DNA of 64,000 nucleotides from Verrucomicrobiales bacterium (lineage in GTDB: Bacteria; Verrucomicrobiota; Verrucomicrobiia; Verrucomicrobiales; DEV007): NCBI GenBank assembly GCA_002698785.1, contig PAAG01000019.1, positions 344,350 to 408,349 on the forward strand, given 5' to 3'. The translations under genes and the position numbers were made by a program. The first letter of the stretch is position 1; each line of letters starts with the position of its first letter. Below, piece by piece: positions 26,494 to 34,671 of this stretch. The notes beneath the pieces were generated by a model. The model worked only from the letters and a program-made list of their open reading frames with translations. It was not told the DNA's origin and did no database searches.

Positions 26494-27168
26494 TCAGTCC
26501 TCGCGGGATTCCTCTTCCCTCAGGATCGACTCCATCGGAGCCGCCAGGTCCGCCGCATTGGCATCCATTTCCCGCATAGCCTTGATCTTGCGACTCATGG
26601 CGCGGCCCGAATCCCGGGGCGAGAACATGTTGTTCTCGCGAACCGACGCCGCGTTATCCGCATGGATGTTCATCTGAGCCGCAGTCGCGATGGCATCCTG
26701 ACCGGCAGCCAGAAACAAAAACTCCCAACCATCCTTCTTCTGCCGTTTTTGAATCTTCTTCGCAATGTCCTTCCAGTCGTATTTTCTCGAGGCATTCTCC
26801 ATCCCGTCGGTGAAAATCGCAAAAATCACCTGATCGGGTCGCTGCTTCTTCGGCAGATCCTTGATCCGCTTGCGGAAGCTCTTGATCGTTTTCCCAATGG
26901 CATCGAGGAGAGCCGTGGATCCTCTTGGAACATAGAGGTTGGTATCGATCGTGCAAACCTCGCCAACGGGCAGGTTGTCGATTGGGACCTCATACTGATC
27001 GTCGAACAGAACGAGAGAAATCCGGGCGAAGCCTTCCACAGACTGCTGCTCCCTCAAAAAGTCGTTAAAGCCAGTGACAGCTGCTTCGGCATGCGAATAC
27101 ATCGAGCCTGACATGTCGAGGATGTAGGCGATTTCAGTGACGGGTGGTGTGGTGGGTTTCGTGTTCAT
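26494..27168 (-). CDS. VWA domain protein
   Basis: About 224 residues from MNTKPTTPPVTEIAYILDMSGSM. The DMSGSM motif plus later Thr (STALLDAI) and Asp (FTDGMENAS) form a metal-ion-dependent adhesion site. There is no signal peptide or membrane segment, so it is cytoplasmic. Similar stand-alone VWA proteins are encoded in stress and phage-resistance gene sets. It lies 66 bp upstream of the AddB-like gene on the same strand and may be co-transcribed. The track start at 27198 adds ten unlikely residues. Confidence 0.72.
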   Translation of the reverse strand: MNTKPTTPPVTEIAYILDMSGSMYSHAEAAVTGFNDFLREQQSVEGFARISLVLFDDQYEVPIDNLPVGEVCTIDTNLYVPRGSTALLDAIGKTIKSFRKRIKDLPKKQRPDQVIFAIFTDGMENASRKYDWKDIAKKIQKRQKKDGWEFLFLAAGQDAIATAAQMNIHADNAASVRENNMFSPRDSGRAMSRKIKAMREMDANAADLAAPMESILREEESRED

Positions 27169-27302
27169 GCACAATCTATCGCACCGGGTATAGGACAAAG
27201 AAGGGGTGAGGCCTTCTCAAAGTTCCTTTCAAAGCGCGACAGCCACGTCTCCTGGCTCTAAGATTATGGGAAAACAACCTGTCGAAACCAGTATCAACCT
27301 CT

Positions 27303-27725
27303 ATGAGCACCCTCCAGCGAGCCATCGAAATTGCCGTCCATTCCCATCGGGATCAAACCACGAAGGATGGCCAGCCCTACGTTCTCCACCCTCTCACTCT
27401 AATGATGCGGGTTGATTCGGAGGAGGAGAAAATTGCAGCTGTCTTGCACGATGTGGTCGAGGATACCGAGACGACGCTGGAAGATCTGGAAGCGGAAGGA
27501 TTCAGCAAGGAGACTGTTGAGGTGATCGACCTGTTGACGCACCGCGAGGACCTTTCCTACGACGAGTATATCGGTCGACTCGCCGAGAACTCGGTCGCCC
27601 GGAACGTAAAGCTCGCCGACCTGGGCCACAATATGGATATCACGCGGATCCCAAATCCAGGCCCGAAGGACTTCGAACGCCTCCAGAAGTATCACCGTAT
27701 CTGGACTAAGCTTTCCCGGCTATAA
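27303..27725 (+). CDS. Small HD-domain phosphohydrolase (SpoT/MESH1-like)
   Basis: 140 residues. AIEIAVHSHRDQTTKDGQPYVLHPL is the classic opening of RelA/SpoT hydrolase domains, AAVLHDVVEDTE carries the HD metal ligands, and VKLADLGHNM the later Asp. No synthetase, TGS or ACT domain is present. By family it could hydrolyse (p)ppGpp or a related nucleotide; stand-alone forms of this size are often alarmone hydrolases. It is monocistronic, divergent from the VWA gene with a 134-bp spacer. Confidence 0.8.
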   Translation: MSTLQRAIEIAVHSHRDQTTKDGQPYVLHPLTLMMRVDSEEEKIAAVLHDVVEDTETTLEDLEAEGFSKETVEVIDLLTHREDLSYDEYIGRLAENSVARNVKLADLGHNMDITRIPNPGPKDFERLQKYHRIWTKLSRL

Positions 27726-27740
27726 CGCTCCATCGTCATT

Positions 27741-28391
27741 TTATTCGTCGGAATGGCGTTCTTTTCCGTCCTTCATTCCCATCAATTGTCCCAATGGGGA
27801 AACGGAGACAGGCTTTCTCCGAAAATACTCTTCCTCCCAGGACAGGGCACGAGTTCGAGCTGGCGGCGTCCAGCCGCGAGTTCTGTATACATGCACAATA
27901 TGCGGTCGGATCAGCAGATGCCCTGCAGGACAACGAATCTCGGAGAATGAATGAAACCGTGCCTCGGCCCGAATGCCCGGAAGCAATGCGCTGGGAGAAA
28001 TCATCGCATTACAAACCTCGCAATAGGTTTGGCAGAGGTGCAGTGGCAGTAAGCGCTCGATCCATGGATCTATGCTGAAGCAATTTCCTGGAAACTTCGT
28101 GGTTCGCTCATCCCCGCGATCCGACCGGGAGAGCCAACGGAGAAGCCCTTGATCCGATCCCCACACGCTCAGGTTCGCACCTCGAACATCAGAGATCAAT
28201 CTGGCGAGCAGATGAGCCTCGAATGTGAACCGCCCTCTCTGCTTCTCAATGAGGCCACTGAATCGATCCCTGCCGGGTTGGTAGGCCACATGTCGGGTAC
28301 ACCGCCCCAAGCTTGAGTGGCTGCCCCAACCCCATCCGAAAGAGAAATATTCGGCCTCCGCCTTCTTCCAACCATCCGTCGCCTCACTCAT
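27741..28391 (-). CDS. Unrecognised protein with a putative zinc site
   Basis: 216 residues, no family recognised. A YCEVCNAM CxxC pair near residue 122 and a later RCPAGHLLIRPH could together bind zinc. The N-terminus is rich in Trp and Gly. The start overlaps the HAD gene stop (ATGA at 28384-28391), so it is translated from the same message as that phosphatase. It converges with the HD gene with a 15-bp gap. Confidence 0.55.
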   Translation of the reverse strand: MSEATDGWKKAEAEYFSFGWGWGSHSSLGRCTRHVAYQPGRDRFSGLIEKQRGRFTFEAHLLARLISDVRGANLSVWGSDQGLLRWLSRSDRGDERTTKFPGNCFSIDPWIERLLPLHLCQTYCEVCNAMISPSALLPGIRAEARFHSFSEIRCPAGHLLIRPHIVHVYRTRGWTPPARTRALSWEEEYFRRKPVSVSPLGQLMGMKDGKERHSDE

Positions 28392-28863
28392 TCCCTCCCC
28401 TCAGCAACCGCAAGGCCAATTCCAATTTCTCTTCCGTAAAACCATCGAGCAGCTGACAGCTTACCAGCCGCTCCTTCATCAGGGGAAATTCTTTGGAGTG
28501 CATATCGTCCAGAATGACGAAATCAGTGACATCAGGATTCCTCGCCAACCAGCTCAGGATTTCGGCTCCCCGCGGAATGGGCGAAACAATCGTTGTATCC
28601 GGATGAGCGGAGGCGAGCACGGGTGTCATCCAGTCGGAATGAAGTAGCTCTCTCGGAATTAGTGGCTCCAGGAGTGTCGCCATGCCGCTCCAGTCATAGC
28701 GGTGACGCCAATCCGAAGAGATGACGATCCGCGCCTGGGATTCCATTGCGAAACGAGCTACCCGTAATTTTCGCTCGTTACAGAATTCGGCTTCGATGTT
28801 CGCCCCTCCGGTCGGAACCGGGATCCGGATTACTCCGTCAAAATCCAGAAAGATTGCTTTCAT
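28384..28863 (-). CDS. HAD-like phosphatase related to RNA-repair HAD proteins
   Basis: 159 residues from MKAIFLDFDGVIRIP. DFDGV is HAD motif I with the nucleophilic Asp, VISSDWRHR motif II, and FVILDDMHSKEFPL the C-terminal acidic motif. The compact form without a cap and the ISSDWR signature match the HAD domain known from 'Swiss Army Knife' RNA repair proteins. It may remove terminal phosphates from nucleic acid. The track start at 28902 is possible but extends past the typical N-terminus. It is divergent from the WYL operon. Confidence 0.72.
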   Translation of the reverse strand: MKAIFLDFDGVIRIPVPTGGANIEAEFCNERKLRVARFAMESQARIVISSDWRHRYDWSGMATLLEPLIPRELLHSDWMTPVLASAHPDTTIVSPIPRGAEILSWLARNPDVTDFVILDDMHSKEFPLMKERLVSCQLLDGFTEEKLELALRLLRGGNE

Positions 28864-28948
28864 TACATTTTCAAATGTCTTCTCGCCGAGGTTCTTTTCC
28901 ACACTGCCGTCGCCATCGCACAGTTTGCCTGCAACACAAACTGGCAGG

Positions 28949-28979
28949 CGGTATCGGACAATTCTAGGGGTATACCCCT
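28949..28979. promoter_or_regulatory. Operator-like element, copy 1, with a perfect palindrome
   Basis: CGGTATCGGACAATTCTAGG (28949-28968) recurs with few changes in front of the WYL regulator gene. It runs into a perfect 14-bp palindrome AGGGGTATACCCCT (28966-28979). It sits between the divergent HAD gene and the WYL-like gene, 76 bp before the latter's start. Probable binding site for the WYL regulator; binding is inferred. Confidence 0.5.
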
Positions 28980-29045
28980 CCGTTGCATCCCGGTCTCACG
29001 GTTGAACGGTTGCACGTCCTGACTCCGGAGCGAGTCTGAGAGGTC

Positions 29046-29615
29046 ATGAAATCCTATGACAAATCCATCCGGCGGGACCGTCCTCTTCGCGAAGGCGAGC
29101 TGCCTCACAAACGACTCAGCCGAAAGAAGAAGGGGCCCGACTACTACCGGGGCAGTGGCTACGTCTTTGAGGTCTATCGTTCCGGGAGGTGGCGCCCGGT
29201 ATGGCATTTTCGGGACGAAGCGAGCATGCGGGGAGCCTTGCGAGGCCAGCGGCAATGCGACTGGAGTCCTCCGGAAACTCCCCCATTGCGCATGCGCTTC
29301 CCGAACGACGGGAAGACTGAATGCGATCCGCCGCCAGCATGGTATTGGGCTCGCAACCGTGAGGAGAAGATCACCTACGAGATCCTGCCGGAAGCCCCTA
29401 TTTCACCCGCGTATCAAAAGCGAATCGAACAGGCTCGTCGGGAGAAGACTGCTGTGTGCCTTGTGTATCGGGACGCCAAGGGGGTAAAGACCCAGCGCAA
29501 GGTCTGGCCAACCGAATGGACCAGCGATTTTCACTTCCTCGCCCTCTGCGGTTTACGCGATGAAGAGCGAATGTTCCGGCTCGATCGAGTCCTCGATTGT
29601 CGCCATGCCAGGTGA
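29046..29615 (+). CDS. Small protein with a WYL-like C-terminal fold
   Basis: 189 residues. The C-terminal part TAVCLVYRDAKGVKTQRKVWPTEW ... FHFLALCGLRDEERMFRLDRVL has the pattern of a minimal WYL domain: strand, Tyr, Arg-x-Val-x-Pro, later Leu-rich strand and Phe-x-x-Asp-Arg. The N-terminal part is Arg/Pro-rich with many aromatics. No HTH is visible, so it might modulate the neighbouring WYL regulator or sense the same ligand. It lies 62 bp upstream of the WYL gene; the second operator copy is in that spacer. Confidence 0.6.
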   Translation: MKSYDKSIRRDRPLREGELPHKRLSRKKKGPDYYRGSGYVFEVYRSGRWRPVWHFRDEASMRGALRGQRQCDWSPPETPPLRMRFPNDGKTECDPPPAWYWARNREEKITYEILPEAPISPAYQKRIEQARREKTAVCLVYRDAKGVKTQRKVWPTEWTSDFHFLALCGLRDEERMFRLDRVLDCRHAR

Positions 29616-29631
29616 AGTTGCACCCGTCATC

Positions 29632-29653
29632 CGGTATCGGACAGTCTTAGGGT
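29632..29653. promoter_or_regulatory. Operator-like element, copy 2, upstream of the WYL regulator
   Basis: CGGTATCGGACAGTCTTAGG (continuing GT) matches copy 1 at 28949 in 17 of the first 20 positions and has the same orientation. It ends 24 bp before the WYL start codon, between it and a TATAGT that could be a -10 box. The position fits autoregulation. Confidence 0.5.
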
Positions 29654-29677
29654 GACACATAGTGTATAGTTCGACCG

Positions 29678-30748
29678 ATGCCTTCTCGTAAAACCGCCCC
29701 CAAAAAGAAAAAGTCACCCCCTGCAGCCAAGGGACGATCCGGAGACACCCGTCGAGGGGACACCCGTCGCCCCCTCGAACGAATCTTCGCGATTCACGAG
29801 GCAATTCAACGGGGGCGCTTCCCCAATTGCCGTCAGCTTGCCGAGAAGATAGAGGTCACCCAGAAAACGATCCAACGGGACATCACCTTCATGCAGAATG
29901 ATCTGGGACTACCTCTCCGATACGATCGCAAGAAACATGGCTACTTCTACAAACGACCCGTTCACGAATTCCCCTTGATGCGTTACAGCGTCGAAGACGT
30001 CGTCGCTCTCTTCCTCGCCCGGAAGGCTGTCGAACCGCTGCAGGGCACTGCACTCGAAGCGACCTTACGGGATAGTTTCAAGCGACTTTCGGCCGCCCTC
30101 CAGGGAGAAGTTTCCTTTCGCTGGACGGACCTCGACGAAGCGTTCTCCGTGAAAGATTCAGGGATTGTTCCCGCCGATGTTCGCCTGTTTGAAAAAGTCT
30201 CTCGATCCGTCCTCGAATGCCGCACTCTCCGGTTCGAGTATCGAAAGATCGATGCGAAAGAGTGGGAACCTCGATCAGTCCGCCCATTTCATCTTGCTGA
30301 CTTCGATGGCGGCTGGTATCTGATCGGCTACGACGAAGACCGCAAGGCAAAGCGGACCTTTGCCCTGCAGAGGATGAAGGGAGTCCGGGTTATGAAATCC
30401 CGCTTCCTCCGGCCCGCCGACTTCGACCTTTCGGAACACCTCGGCGGCAGCTTCGGAGTCTGGCATCAACCTGACGACAAGGGGAAAGCGCACCGGATCC
30501 GACTGCAATTCACCGGCTGGGCTGCCCGAATGGTTTCCGAGAGACGCTGGCATCCGAGCCAGGAGATCAAGTGGCGGTCGAAGAAGCAGGAGGTGCTGGA
30601 AGTCTCCTTGGAGTTGAGCGGATTCGAGGAGATCAGCCGCTGGATCCTGAGCTGGGGGCCGCAGGTGGAGGTGCTGGAGCCGCAGGAGCTGCGAGAGGCC
30701 TTGGTCGAAACACACCGCATGACTCTGGAAAACTATGACACTAAATAA
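29678..30748 (+). CDS. WYL-domain transcriptional regulator
   Basis: 356 residues. A Lys/Arg-rich leader is followed by an HTH at about 35-85 (NCRQLAEKIEVTQKTIQRDITFMQNDLGLPL) and a WYL domain from about 170 (RPFHLADFDGGWYLIGYDED), then a WCX-like C-terminal extension. Regulators of this YafY/BrxR/CapW type control defence operons and may sense nucleic acid or nucleotide ligands. It is the start of a coupled operon: its last 14 bp overlap the nuclease gene. Confidence 0.88.
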   Translation: MPSRKTAPKKKKSPPAAKGRSGDTRRGDTRRPLERIFAIHEAIQRGRFPNCRQLAEKIEVTQKTIQRDITFMQNDLGLPLRYDRKKHGYFYKRPVHEFPLMRYSVEDVVALFLARKAVEPLQGTALEATLRDSFKRLSAALQGEVSFRWTDLDEAFSVKDSGIVPADVRLFEKVSRSVLECRTLRFEYRKIDAKEWEPRSVRPFHLADFDGGWYLIGYDEDRKAKRTFALQRMKGVRVMKSRFLRPADFDLSEHLGGSFGVWHQPDDKGKAHRIRLQFTGWAARMVSERRWHPSQEIKWRSKKQEVLEVSLELSGFEEISRWILSWGPQVEVLEPQELREALVETHRMTLENYDTK

Positions 30749-31622
30749 AGAGATCGAATCACTGGAAGATCAGCTTCGCCCGTTTTTTGGAATCACCGAA
30801 GAACGCTGGTCGAATCTCACAGCACGGCTCAGAAAACACATCGCCGATCCGAAGGACGACTACTACGACGAAGTGGTCTGGACTTTCCTGCTCTGTGTTG
30901 CATTTGCCTCGGGTGGCGACACCGGGGTGGTTCAACTCTACCGAGCGCTCACCGAGGACTTTGGACAAATCAGCGCCCGAGAAGCAATCCGTCCTGAAGC
31001 TCTTCCGATTCCGCCACGCGAAAGAGAAGGCAACACGAATGTCGATCTTGCCATGGGCTCAATATCGTCGAGATCCGATCAGCTAGGGGGAATCGAGTAC
31101 GATCCGGATCCGGCCAAGGGGAGCAGCGTGGTGTTCTGCGAGATGAAATGGTATTCCGATATCTCGTCGAAGGTCACCCATGACCAAACGCGAAATCAAC
31201 TGTCCCGCGTGATCGAAAATGCGATGACCTTTCAGAAGGCCGGAAAGTTTCCGGCGAAGGTATCCGTCGTTCTTGTAACTCCACAGCTCTTCGTCGACCA
31301 GGCAATTAAGTCGCGCCTCTACCAATACAAACTGGAAGAGTATCAGAGGTCCCCTGAAACACTGCTCGACGAATGGCGCGCTTCTCACCACCTCCTGCCA
31401 CCGAGAAACAAAGGGAATAGTCGAAAGAACTTTCCGGACTGGGTCTACCCCGATGAAGAGGATCTGCGCGATCGACTGAACAACGGCTTCAACCTCGAAC
31501 ATCTCAGCTTTGAAGAGCTGTTCGACAGGGCACCGGATACTTCTTTAACACGGTCCATCATGGAATTTGCGGTCACCCACAACCAAGCAACAAAGCGTTT
31601 CGGGCGTCCTGCACTTACATGA
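30735..31622 (+). CDS. PD-(D/E)XK-type nuclease
   Basis: 295 residues. The catalytic pattern is NTNVDLAMGSI followed by SSVVFCEMKWYSD, giving Asp and Glu-x-Lys of a PD-(D/E)XK core, then a Gln-containing helix (DQTRNQLSRVI). N-terminal helices and a C-terminal tail are not assigned. It starts inside the WYL gene and ends in an ATGA overlap with the next gene, so it belongs to the WYL-controlled operon. Restriction-like cleavage of DNA or RNA is likely, substrate unknown. Confidence 0.72.
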   Translation: MTLNKEIESLEDQLRPFFGITEERWSNLTARLRKHIADPKDDYYDEVVWTFLLCVAFASGGDTGVVQLYRALTEDFGQISAREAIRPEALPIPPREREGNTNVDLAMGSISSRSDQLGGIEYDPDPAKGSSVVFCEMKWYSDISSKVTHDQTRNQLSRVIENAMTFQKAGKFPAKVSVVLVTPQLFVDQAIKSRLYQYKLEEYQRSPETLLDEWRASHHLLPPRNKGNSRKNFPDWVYPDEEDLRDRLNNGFNLEHLSFEELFDRAPDTSLTRSIMEFAVTHNQATKRFGRPALT

Positions 31623-33109
31623 AGCCGCCCTTCTCCAACAGCTACTGGCTCGAACCAGGGCGCATCCTCTGCGGCGAATACCCGCGGGACTTCGATGACC
31701 TGGAGGATCACGAAGGCATGACCGCCATTCTTCAGGCTGGTGCCCGCGTCTTCGTGGACCTGACTGAAGAAGGAGAGCTGAAACCGTATTCTCCCATTGC
31801 GCTCGCAACGGCACTCCAACTCGGCATCGACCCTGGCGAACTGGAGTTTCATCGCCATCCAGTCCGGGATGTGTCCGTTCCAAAAAGCACTTTGGAGATG
31901 CAGGGTATCCTGAGAACGATTCGTTTCGCCCGGCAACGCCACAAAACCGTCTACCTTCATTGCTGGGGCGGACGTGGGCGAACCGGCACAGTGGCAGGAT
32001 GCGCACTTCGAGACCTCTTTCACCTTTCCGGGGACAAAGCGCTCGTCTGCCTCAACGAACGTTGGCAGGCCTGCGCCAAATCCGAATGGTCCGACAGTCC
32101 GGAGACCGAAGAGCAAAGAGAGTTTGTGCGGTCATTCAACCCGGTTGGGTCGTTTTCCGAAAAGGTGCGAGCGGCTGTGCTCGGAGCAGCAGTCGGCGAC
32201 GCCCTCGGGGTTCCAGTAGAGTTCCAAGAACGTGAAATCCGGACCCAGGATCCGGTCACCACGATGCGAGCCTTCGGAACCCACAATCAGCCGGCGGGAA
32301 CCTGGTCGGACGACACTTCGATGATTCTCGCCACGATGCACGGCTATCTCGAAAGTGACTCACCCTGTCCAGATGCCGTGATGAAGGAGTTCGCCGCATG
32401 GCTGAGCGATGGCAAGCATACGCCTCACGGAAAAGTTTTCGATGTTGGCAATGCGACTCAAGAAGCCATCGCACGATTTCGCATGGGAACTCCGGCCAGA
32501 AGCTGCGGTGGCACGAATGAGTGGTCGAACGGCAACGGTTCGCTCATGCGGATTTTTCCCGTCGCTCTTGCCTTTGCCAATGATCCGGAACTGATCGACA
32601 AGGCATCCGAGATGAGCTCCCTGACACATGCCCACGAACGTTCCCGAATGGCTTGTGCGTTTTATTGCCTCGTCGTGAGCGAGCTGCTACATGGCAGTCC
32701 GATTCGGGACGCCATAGCATTCTCGTGGGAAACCATGGACACTCGCTGGGAGTTCTCTCCGGAGGAACGAGGCCGATTCGATAGCTGGCATCCGGGGCAG
32801 TTGTTGAACCGGGACGAATCGGATATCCACGGGACGGGGCATGTCGTCGACACCCTTGAAGCTTCTCTTTGGGTGAATGCTCACCACAACTCCTACGCCG
32901 ATGCCGTCCTTCATGCCGTGAATCTGGGCGACGACACCGACACCACCGGGTGTGTTGCGGGAGGCTTGGCGGGACTGATCCACGGGGAATCCGCCATCCC
33001 AAGGAACTGGCTGGATATACTCGTAAGATCCAAGGAGATCACGACCCTCGCTAACGAGTTCGCGGATTTCTGCACGAGAAGTTTCGTTTCAACCCATTCC
33101 GAAACCTGA
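31619..33109 (+). CDS. Tyrosine/dual-specificity phosphatase fused to ADP-ribosylglycohydrolase
   Basis: 496 residues. The N-terminal ~170 residues have the Cys-phosphatase loop HCWGGRGRTGT near residue 120 with an upstream HPVRD general-acid segment. The C-terminal ~320 residues are a DraG-type ADP-ribosylglycohydrolase: AAVGDALGVPVEF, GTWSDDTSM, and the metal-binding GDDTDTTGCVAGGLAG. The enzyme could remove phosphate and ADP-ribose from the same or linked targets. It overlaps the nuclease gene by 4 bp and precedes the EEP gene by 1 bp. Confidence 0.88.
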   Translation: MKPPFSNSYWLEPGRILCGEYPRDFDDLEDHEGMTAILQAGARVFVDLTEEGELKPYSPIALATALQLGIDPGELEFHRHPVRDVSVPKSTLEMQGILRTIRFARQRHKTVYLHCWGGRGRTGTVAGCALRDLFHLSGDKALVCLNERWQACAKSEWSDSPETEEQREFVRSFNPVGSFSEKVRAAVLGAAVGDALGVPVEFQEREIRTQDPVTTMRAFGTHNQPAGTWSDDTSMILATMHGYLESDSPCPDAVMKEFAAWLSDGKHTPHGKVFDVGNATQEAIARFRMGTPARSCGGTNEWSNGNGSLMRIFPVALAFANDPELIDKASEMSSLTHAHERSRMACAFYCLVVSELLHGSPIRDAIAFSWETMDTRWEFSPEERGRFDSWHPGQLLNRDESDIHGTGHVVDTLEASLWVNAHHNSYADAVLHAVNLGDDTDTTGCVAGGLAGLIHGESAIPRNWLDILVRSKEITTLANEFADFCTRSFVSTHSET

Positions 33110-33110
33110 C

Positions 33111-33821
33111 ATGATGAAATTTCTCAACTGGAATACGGAATGGGCAAAACCCGGCTCGGTTCGAGGGCGACGTGTCGCAGAGACAATCCAGAAGCAAGCT
33201 CCGAATCTTGGCTGTTTCTCCGAAGCCTATCCGGAAACTCTTCCAGCAGACGGGTATCTGATCTCGAGTTCCGATGACACCGGTTATACGAACGATGGTG
33301 GACGCCGCAAGGTTTTCCTCTGGAGTCGGGAACCGTGGTCTGAGGAGTGGCGCGCCGAAGAAACCACGTTACCCGGGGGACGCTTCGTATCTGGCGTGAC
33401 AGCGGGAATTCGCTGTGTCGGCCTCTGCATTCCCTGGCGAATGGCCCACGTGAATACCGGCCGTCGCGACCGAAAGCCATGGGAAGATCACATCGTCTAC
33501 CTCGAAGCACTACAATCCATCCTTTCCGGCTTCCTTGCCCTTCCGGAGCCCCTCCTTGTGACCGGAGACTGGAATCAGAGGATCCCCCGAACCCGCCAGC
33601 CAGAGGAGGCCTTTGAGCTTCTCCAGTGCGCCCTTGCCGGACTCGAGGTCACCAGCACGGGAGTGCCCAAGAGTTTCGATGAGCCGCTCATCGATCACCT
33701 CGCCGTCTCTCCCCAGATCCAGTGCTCAGCTCTGGATCCGATCCCATCCCGGGATTCGGATGGCAAGCCGCTGTCCGATCACGTGGGATTCACAGCGGTC
33801 ATCGAAATTCTCAAATCATGA
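33111..33821 (+). CDS. Endonuclease/exonuclease/phosphatase (EEP) family protein
   Basis: 236 residues. MKFLNWNTEWAK, FSEAYPE, VTGDWNQR and PLSDHVGF supply the EEP-fold metal and catalytic residues in the usual order. EEP enzymes cleave phosphodiester bonds in nucleic acids or small molecules. The start is 1 bp after the phosphatase/glycohydrolase stop and the end overlaps the second EEP gene by 4 bp. Confidence 0.8.
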   Translation: MMKFLNWNTEWAKPGSVRGRRVAETIQKQAPNLGCFSEAYPETLPADGYLISSSDDTGYTNDGGRRKVFLWSREPWSEEWRAEETTLPGGRFVSGVTAGIRCVGLCIPWRMAHVNTGRRDRKPWEDHIVYLEALQSILSGFLALPEPLLVTGDWNQRIPRTRQPEEAFELLQCALAGLEVTSTGVPKSFDEPLIDHLAVSPQIQCSALDPIPSRDSDGKPLSDHVGFTAVIEILKS

Positions 33822-34537
33822 AAGTCATCGCCTGGAACCTCGCTCACCAAATCAAAAAGCGCCCGATCCCGGACTACCTGGTCGACGTCATTCAGGATCT
33901 CGAAGCCGATACCGTCCTCTTTAACGAATATGTGGATGACGAGATTCGAGAGCCTTTCAAGGCAGCGATGCGAGAAGCGGGATACCAATGGCAGGCGGTC
34001 TCCCCCACCCCGGCAGTGCACAACCAAATCTTCGCCGCATCAAAGTTTGAGTTCGAGGTCGGCGACCTGCAACCACCCCAATTCGACGGGTCTGCCATCT
34101 CCAACTTCCTCCATCTGAAATTCCAGAACTTCCCTGTGGAGATGGTGGGACTGCGGGCGCCCGCCTATAAGAAAGCCGCCGACAAGCATGCCTACTGGAA
34201 CGAATTGACAGGCATCATGGAATCGATTCAGGACCGCCCCGTTCTCTTCGCCGGGGACGTGAATTACGATCCGTTCAAAAAGGCGAAACAGCAAAACGCA
34301 AAGACGGTCCCGTTCCACCTCTGCGAAGGCTATGAGATTCCCAACCCGAAAGGAGACTGGAGCTTCCTCTACCACAATGGAAACGGCTTCCGGATCGACC
34401 ACGTGATCCACACGCCTTCGGTGGAGATCGAGAATGTCGAGTATCTCGACTGGATTCGAGGGCGATTTCTTGCTGGCGAAAAGATCAAGAAGCCCGTGTC
34501 GGATCACGCAGTGCTGCGATTTCAAGTCACCGCGTAA
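33818..34537 (+). CDS. Second EEP family protein
   Basis: 239 residues from MKVIAWNLAHQIKK; the track's earlier start is inside the preceding gene. VLFNEYVDDE, LFAGDVNYDPF, FRIDHVIHT and PVSDHAVLRF mark the EEP fold. It differs clearly from the gene before it, so the pair could be two specificities or a heterodimer. It is the last gene of the operon. Confidence 0.78.
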   Translation: MKVIAWNLAHQIKKRPIPDYLVDVIQDLEADTVLFNEYVDDEIREPFKAAMREAGYQWQAVSPTPAVHNQIFAASKFEFEVGDLQPPQFDGSAISNFLHLKFQNFPVEMVGLRAPAYKKAADKHAYWNELTGIMESIQDRPVLFAGDVNYDPFKKAKQQNAKTVPFHLCEGYEIPNPKGDWSFLYHNGNGFRIDHVIHTPSVEIENVEYLDWIRGRFLAGEKIKKPVSDHAVLRFQVTA

Positions 34538-34671
34538 TTTTGGTTTTGAACGAGACGCACGTCTCGCTGATCCCTACGATCGTCTTTCTTCAGTCCATTG
34601 CGTTTCTCTGAGTGCATCCAGATTCATTTTACGATCGTTCTCGGTGAACTGGCAAAATGCCGAACACCTGT

